Below are positions 24,269 through 27,713 of a stretch of DNA of 27,713 nt, piece by piece; within the stretch, counting starts at the first letter, position 1; each line of letters starts with the position of its first letter. Origin of the DNA: an uncultured Pseudomonas sp. (GTDB taxonomy: Bacteria; Pseudomonadota; Gammaproteobacteria; Pseudomonadales; Pseudomonadaceae); NCBI RefSeq assembly GCF_946885885.1, contig NZ_CAMPHN010000051.1:1-27713 (forward strand). The letters are read 5' to 3'. The notes below the pieces were generated by a model that saw nothing but the letters and a program-made list of their open reading frames with translations, was not told where the DNA came from and did no database searches. The position numbers and the translations under genes are program-made.

Positions 24269-25207
24269 CTACGTCTGCAACGCAGCAGCGCTGACAACGA
24301 CGTCGGCGACTTCGATGCGAAACGCCTCGCGCAAGCCATCCTCCATCAACTGCCAGGCCTGCTCCGCCGAATCGTCCGGGCCCAGGTGGGTGAACATATG
24401 ATCGCAGCCGGCGAACATCCGCTCGTTTACCGGCACGCCGGCCTGGCGCAGCTTGCTGGCGTAGGCCTCGCCTTCCGCGCGCAGGATGTCGTACTCGGCG
24501 GTGATCAGGGTGACGGGCGGCATCCCGCGCAATTCGTCGACCGTCGCCAGCAGCGGCGAGACCAGCGGATCCTGGGCCTGGTCCGGATCGCTCAAATAGC
24601 AGCCATTGAAGAAGCGCACCAGACCGGCGCCGAGCAAGGGCTTGTCGAGGCTCGAGACTTTCAACCCGGGATCCTCGACCAGATCCATCACCGCGTAGTC
24701 GATCACCTGATGCACCACTCGCAGCCGCTGGTGCCCACGCGCCAGGTTGGCCACGCCGGTGGCCAGGTTGCCGCCGGCGCTGTGCCCGCCGACGGCGATT
24801 CGTTGCGGGTCGATGCCGAGCGTGGCGGCCTGTTCGGCCAGCCATTCGAGCACCGCGAAGGACTGCCGCAAGCCGGCGGGAAATGGATGTTCAGGCGCCA
24901 GCACATAATCGAGATTGACCACCAGGCAATCGAGGTTATGCGCCAGGCGACGGCAGTAGCTGTCGTCGTGCTCGGGCACGCCGGCGACAAAACCGCCGCC
25001 ATGCAGGTTCAGGTACACCGGCAGCGGCTGTGCGGACGCTGTGTTGGGCCAGTAGAACAGCGCCCGCGCGGGTCCCCAGGCGGTCGGGATAAATTTCTCG
25101 GCGACCGCGCGCAGCGGAAACTGCCCCGCGTCGTAGACGAATTTGCCTTTCATGCGTTTGGCGAAGGCGCGCAGCAGCTTGGCCTTGAGAGTTTGCAGTA
25201 GTTTCAT
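24269..25207 (-). CDS. HSL-type alpha/beta hydrolase (carboxylesterase)
   Basis: The 312-residue protein belongs to the hormone-sensitive-lipase (bacterial HSL, family IV) esterases. It has the oxyanion motif HGGG (69-72), nucleophile S143 in GHSAGG, D240 in AEYDILRAEG and H270 in CDHMFTH. There is no signal peptide, so it is cytoplasmic. It starts 19 bp after the calB stop, on the same strand and probably in the same transcript. Family IV enzymes cleave short acyl or aryl esters. Next to calB, an aromatic ester such as an acylated coniferyl alcohol or a ferulate ester is a plausible substrate, but this is inference. Confidence 0.9.
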   Translation of the reverse strand: MKLLQTLKAKLLRAFAKRMKGKFVYDAGQFPLRAVAEKFIPTAWGPARALFYWPNTASAQPLPVYLNLHGGGFVAGVPEHDDSYCRRLAHNLDCLVVNLDYVLAPEHPFPAGLRQSFAVLEWLAEQAATLGIDPQRIAVGGHSAGGNLATGVANLARGHQRLRVVHQVIDYAVMDLVEDPGLKVSSLDKPLLGAGLVRFFNGCYLSDPDQAQDPLVSPLLATVDELRGMPPVTLITAEYDILRAEGEAYASKLRQAGVPVNERMFAGCDHMFTHLGPDDSAEQAWQLMEDGLREAFRIEVADVVVSAAALQT

Positions 25208-25226
25208 GACTCGGCTCCTTGGCGGC

Positions 25227-26669
25227 TCAATGGGCGGTCAGCAGTTGGTCCAGCAAACCATGAATCGCCTCGCCGTAAGGCGCGCGCATCGCCAGATTGG
25301 ACTCGCCGATCGGGCTCTGCACCACCACCGCCTTGGCGTGGCTGAAGGTACGGAAACCGTAGACGCCGTGATAAGCCCCCATGCCGGAGGGGCCGACACC
25401 GCCGAACGGCAGCTCCTCGAACAGCACATGGCTCATGCAATCGTTGACCACCACCGCACCCGAGGTGGTGCGCTCCAGCACCTGCCGGCGCTCGCCGGCG
25501 TCCTCGCCAAAGTAGTAGGCCGCCAGCGCACGTGGCTGGGCGTTGACGTAGTCGATCGCCTCGGCGAAGTTGCGGTAGGTCCTGATCGGCAGCAATGGGC
25601 CGAAAATCTCCTCGCGCAGCACCTGCATGTCACCCGTGACATCGAGCAGCAGGGTCGGGGCGATCTTGCGGATTTCGCGATCGCTCAAGTCCTCCTGCGC
25701 CGGGTTGATCTCGACCAGTCGCGCACCCTTGGCATGGGCGTCGGCGAGGTAGCTGCGCAGCCGGTCGAAGTGGCGCGGGTCGATGATCGAGGTGTAGTCG
25801 GGATTGCCGCGTAGCGTCGGGTACATCTCGCTGACGAAGCGTGCGGCCTCGGCGACGAAATCGCCGAGCGACTCTTCCGGCAACAGCACATAGTCCGGGG
25901 CCAGGCAGATCTGCCCGGCGTTGAAGGTCTTCACCGTCATCACGCGCTGCACCGCGCTGGCGAGGTCGGCGCTGCGCGAGACCAGCACCGGCGACTTGCC
26001 GCCCAGCTCCAGGGTCACCGGCACCAGGTTATCCGCGGCGGCGCGCATGATATGCCTGGCTATCGCGGTGCCGCCGGTGAAGATCAGATGATCGAAGGGC
26101 AGCGCGCTGAACAGCGCGCCGACCTCGGCGTTGCCCAGCACCGTGCTCAGTTCGCGCTCGTCGAAATAGCGGGCGATCAGCTCGGCGATCAGCGCCGAGG
26201 TGCGCGGGGTCAGCTCAGAAGGCTTGAGCATGGCGCGGTTGCCGGCGGCGAGAATGCTCGCCAGCGGCCCGAACGCCAGCACGATCGGGAAGTTCCATGG
26301 GCTGATCACCCCCACCACACCCAGCGGTTGGTAATCGACCCGCGCCTCGCAACCTGGGAACGGCGCCGGATGGGATTCGGACTGCATCCATTCGGCCAAG
26401 TGCTCGCGGCAGTGCTTGAGGCTGGCCACCGAGCCGGCGATGTCGGACAACAGGGTCTGTTCACGGCTGCGGTTGCCGAAGTCGGCCGACACCGCGGCGA
26501 CTATCTCCTCACGGTTGTCCAGCAACAGGGCGATCGCCCGGTCGAGGCGGTCGCGGCGCAGCTCAAGGCTTGCCGGCCCCTCGGCCAGGTGGGCCTGTTT
26601 CATGGCCGTAAGGGCCGTCGCGAGTTGTTCGGCGCTGACCGCCGCAGCCTGGTGACCGAGAATGCTCAT
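25227..26669 (-). CDS. calB: Coniferyl aldehyde dehydrogenase
   Basis: The 480-residue protein is an aldehyde dehydrogenase closely resembling CalB of Pseudomonas sp. HR199. It has PWNFPIVLAFGPLASILAAG (124-143), KPSE (149-152), FTGG (197-200), general base E221 in LELGGKSP, nucleophile C255 in FNAGQICLAPDY, and the CalB-like C-terminus SPIGESNLAMRAPYGEAIHG. It oxidises coniferyl aldehyde to ferulate with NAD+ in the cytoplasm, completing the step begun by CalA. It is followed by the esterase gene and divergent from a MarR regulator, with a 17-bp inverted repeat 34 bp upstream of its start. Confidence 0.93.
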   Translation of the reverse strand: MSILGHQAAAVSAEQLATALTAMKQAHLAEGPASLELRRDRLDRAIALLLDNREEIVAAVSADFGNRSREQTLLSDIAGSVASLKHCREHLAEWMQSESHPAPFPGCEARVDYQPLGVVGVISPWNFPIVLAFGPLASILAAGNRAMLKPSELTPRTSALIAELIARYFDERELSTVLGNAEVGALFSALPFDHLIFTGGTAIARHIMRAAADNLVPVTLELGGKSPVLVSRSADLASAVQRVMTVKTFNAGQICLAPDYVLLPEESLGDFVAEAARFVSEMYPTLRGNPDYTSIIDPRHFDRLRSYLADAHAKGARLVEINPAQEDLSDREIRKIAPTLLLDVTGDMQVLREEIFGPLLPIRTYRNFAEAIDYVNAQPRALAAYYFGEDAGERRQVLERTTSGAVVVNDCMSHVLFEELPFGGVGPSGMGAYHGVYGFRTFSHAKAVVVQSPIGESNLAMRAPYGEAIHGLLDQLLTAH

Positions 26670-26702
26670 GGCATGAATTCCTGCTGGTTGAATTGTTATT
26701 AG

Positions 26703-26719
26703 CCAGCACTAAGTGCTGG
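26703..26719. promoter_or_regulatory. Inverted repeat upstream of calB
   Basis: CCAGCAC-taa-GTGCTGG is a perfect 7+7 palindrome 34 bp upstream of the calB start, in the spacer shared with the divergent MarR gene. Size and symmetry suit a MarR-family operator. Confidence 0.5.
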
Positions 26720-26773
26720 GCGAGCCGGTACCTCTACCGCCTCGATGAACCGAGTATGCCAAAAAACAAAATA

Positions 26774-26795
26774 AAGGAAACCAATAAGTTTCCTT
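26774..26795. terminator. Bidirectional terminator-like hairpin in the calB-MarR spacer
   Basis: AAGGAAAC (26774-26781) and GTTTCCTT (26788-26795) form a perfect 8-bp stem with a 6-nt loop. A T-rich run follows on both strands (ATTTTTATTTTT on plus, TATTTTGTTTTTT on minus). Because it lies between two divergent genes it would not end either one. On the minus strand it would lie in the calB leader if that promoter is further upstream. Confidence 0.5.
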
Positions 26796-27005
26796 ATTTT
26801 TATTTTTCCGATTACGGGCCCCTATCGGCATTAGCAAAGACTTATACGGCCTACTATCGGTTTTGCCGTGCCCACCCACGACCTGACCAGAAACCCCCTC
26901 AAGGCAACGAGCAACTGGCCAAAGCCTGGCCATTGGTGCGAAACTGCTTAGCCTTATTAACCAGTTCCATTTCGGCAACCCATAGCGAGTACCCGGTTCA
27001 AGCCA

Positions 27006-27497
27006 ATGGCCAAGAAAAACCCACCCGCCCCAGAAGTGAACAGCCCAGCCACCGAGCCGAACGGCACCCTGCTCAGCCAATTGATCGGCTACGCCCTGCG
27101 CCGCGCCCAATTGAAGGTCGCGCAGAACCTGGTCGAACAGCTCAGCCCCTTCGACCTACGCCCCGCCCAGTTCTCCGCCCTACTAATCATCGAAGCCAGC
27201 CCCGGCCTGATGCAGACCGACCTGGCAAGCATCCTCGCGATCGAGCCGCCGCAGGTGGTGACGCTGCTGAACAAACTGGAAAAACTCGGCCTCGCCGTGC
27301 GCGTGCGCTGCAAACCGGACAAACGCTCCTACGGCATCTTCCTCAGCAAGGCTGGGGAAACCCTGCTCAAACAGCTCAAGGAAATCGCCCTCGCCAGCGA
27401 CCGCGAAGCCACAGCGGCGCTCAGCGATGAGGAGCAACAGCAGCTGCTGCGACTGCTGCACAAGGTCTATCGGCAGGACAGCAACGCTGCGGATTGA
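27006..27497 (+). CDS. MarR-family regulator, possibly ferulate-pathway (FerR-like)
   Basis: The 163-residue protein has the MarR winged-helix layout: N-terminal dimer helix (LLSQLIGYALRRAQLKVAQN), the DLRPAQFSALLIIEASPGLM segment, the recognition region LASILAIEPPQVVTLLNKLE and the wing (GLAVRVRCKPDKRSYGIFLS). The pattern recalls FerR-type MarR regulators that control ferulate catabolism by sensing feruloyl-CoA, but I cannot confirm this. It is divergent from calB, and the palindrome at 26703-26719 is a candidate target. The ribosome-binding site before the ATG at 27006 is poor. Confidence 0.85.
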   Translation: MAKKNPPAPEVNSPATEPNGTLLSQLIGYALRRAQLKVAQNLVEQLSPFDLRPAQFSALLIIEASPGLMQTDLASILAIEPPQVVTLLNKLEKLGLAVRVRCKPDKRSYGIFLSKAGETLLKQLKEIALASDREATAALSDEEQQQLLRLLHKVYRQDSNAAD

Positions 27498-27506
27498 GCG
27501 CCTGGC

Positions 27507-27602
27507 CGTAGGGTGGATCGGGGCGCGTAGCTGGCGCTCTATCCATCCACCAATCGCAGCGCCGGCAACAACGGTGGATGAAAAAGGCGTCATCCACCCT
27601 AC
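27507..27602. repeat. GTAGGGTGGA-type palindromic repeat
   Basis: CGTAGGGTGGATCG on the left is mirrored by CATCCACCCTAC on the right, with internal ATCCATCCACC and GGTGGATG. It starts ten bases after the MarR stop codon. Same family as 22183-22255. Confidence 0.7.
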
Positions 27603-27611
27603 CCCGCTCTT

Positions 27612-27672
27612 GTAGCCCGGATGCAATCCGGGGCAGCGGTTGCGGCGGTAAAAACGATCCCCGGATTGCATC
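27612..27672. repeat. Interrupted GTAGCCCGGATGCAATCCGGG palindrome
   Basis: The left arm GTAGCCCGGATGCAATCCGG is intact, but the right arm CCCCGGATTGCATC stops at 27672, where CGGGCTAC is expected, and is replaced by TGATGAGATGGACTCC. The break may mark the end of an inserted element that continues beyond the window. Confidence 0.65.
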
Positions 27673-27713
27673 TGATGAGATGGACTCCTCCTCCCACGGA
27701 CGGCATCGCGATG

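Larger units (their letters stand above)
26670..27005. other. 336-bp divergent control region of calB and marR
   Basis: No gene is visible. The segment about 26755-26870 is AT-rich. It contains the palindrome at 26703-26719 and the hairpin at 26774-26795. I searched by eye for a sigma54 promoter facing calB like the one at calA and found only a poor match (TGGCAT present, TTGC absent). Confidence 0.5.

Noticed and set aside
26740..26765. A sigma54 promoter for calB
   Set aside because: TGGCAT is present on the minus strand, but the -12 TTGC is not at the required spacing (GTTCA instead).

Overview
This window is high-GC Pseudomonas-type chromosome. Evidence for that: closely recognisable VanA/VanB/VanR, CalA and CalB proteins, Pseudomonas-style palindromic intergenic repeats between almost all transcription units, and the general codon bias. 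The coherent theme from about 6.7 kb to 27.5 kb is catabolism of lignin-derived phenylpropanoids (coniferyl alcohol to coniferyl aldehyde to ferulate, and later vanillate to protocatechuate). All identifications are from reading the sequence and from memory of the protein families; no database search was run.

Left part (1-6.7 kb) is accessory and rearranged. It holds an AT-rich orphan gene (110-544) and a truncated 3' copy of a lysR gene (684-1078) that is almost identical to the 3' end of the intact lysR at 4084-5016. Between the two copies lie an EamA-type exporter divergent from a MocR-type (GntR/aminotransferase) regulator, and a frameshifted SnoaL-like pseudogene. The intact lysR is divergent from an SDR (which lacks the usual catalytic tyrosine) and a small 4-oxalocrotonate-tautomerase-like protein.

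Middle part (6.7-17.4 kb, all minus strand, so transcription runs right to left) starts with calA (coniferyl alcohol dehydrogenase). It is followed by a DUF1302 outer-membrane protein, a DUF1329 periplasmic protein, a YCF48/BNR-repeat periplasmic protein, an RND/MMPL-type membrane transporter, a secreted helical protein of unknown function and a methyl-accepting chemoreceptor. Divergent from calA is a XylR/DmpR-type sigma54 activator (17705-19543). The spacer contains a good -24/-12 sigma54 promoter facing calA and, about 140 bp upstream of its predicted start point, a perfect 9+9 inverted repeat that is an attractive activator site. I read this as one regulated unit linking sensing, chemotaxis, envelope passage and the first oxidation of coniferyl alcohol or related hydrophobic aromatics.

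Right part (19.5-27.5 kb) holds vanA-vanB (vanillate O-demethylase) behind a promoter whose -10 region overlaps the palindrome ATTGGATCCAAT, the known vanillate-operator sequence. Convergent to it are vanR, a TetR regulator, an HSL-type esterase and calB (coniferyl aldehyde dehydrogenase). A MarR regulator is divergent from calB. The ferulate-to-vanillate genes (fcs, ech, vdh) are not in the window and must lie elsewhere if the pathway is complete.

Intergenic DNA is crowded with several families of palindromic repeats. A ~140-bp element with terminal inverted repeats sits in frame inside the gene at 8646-9542.
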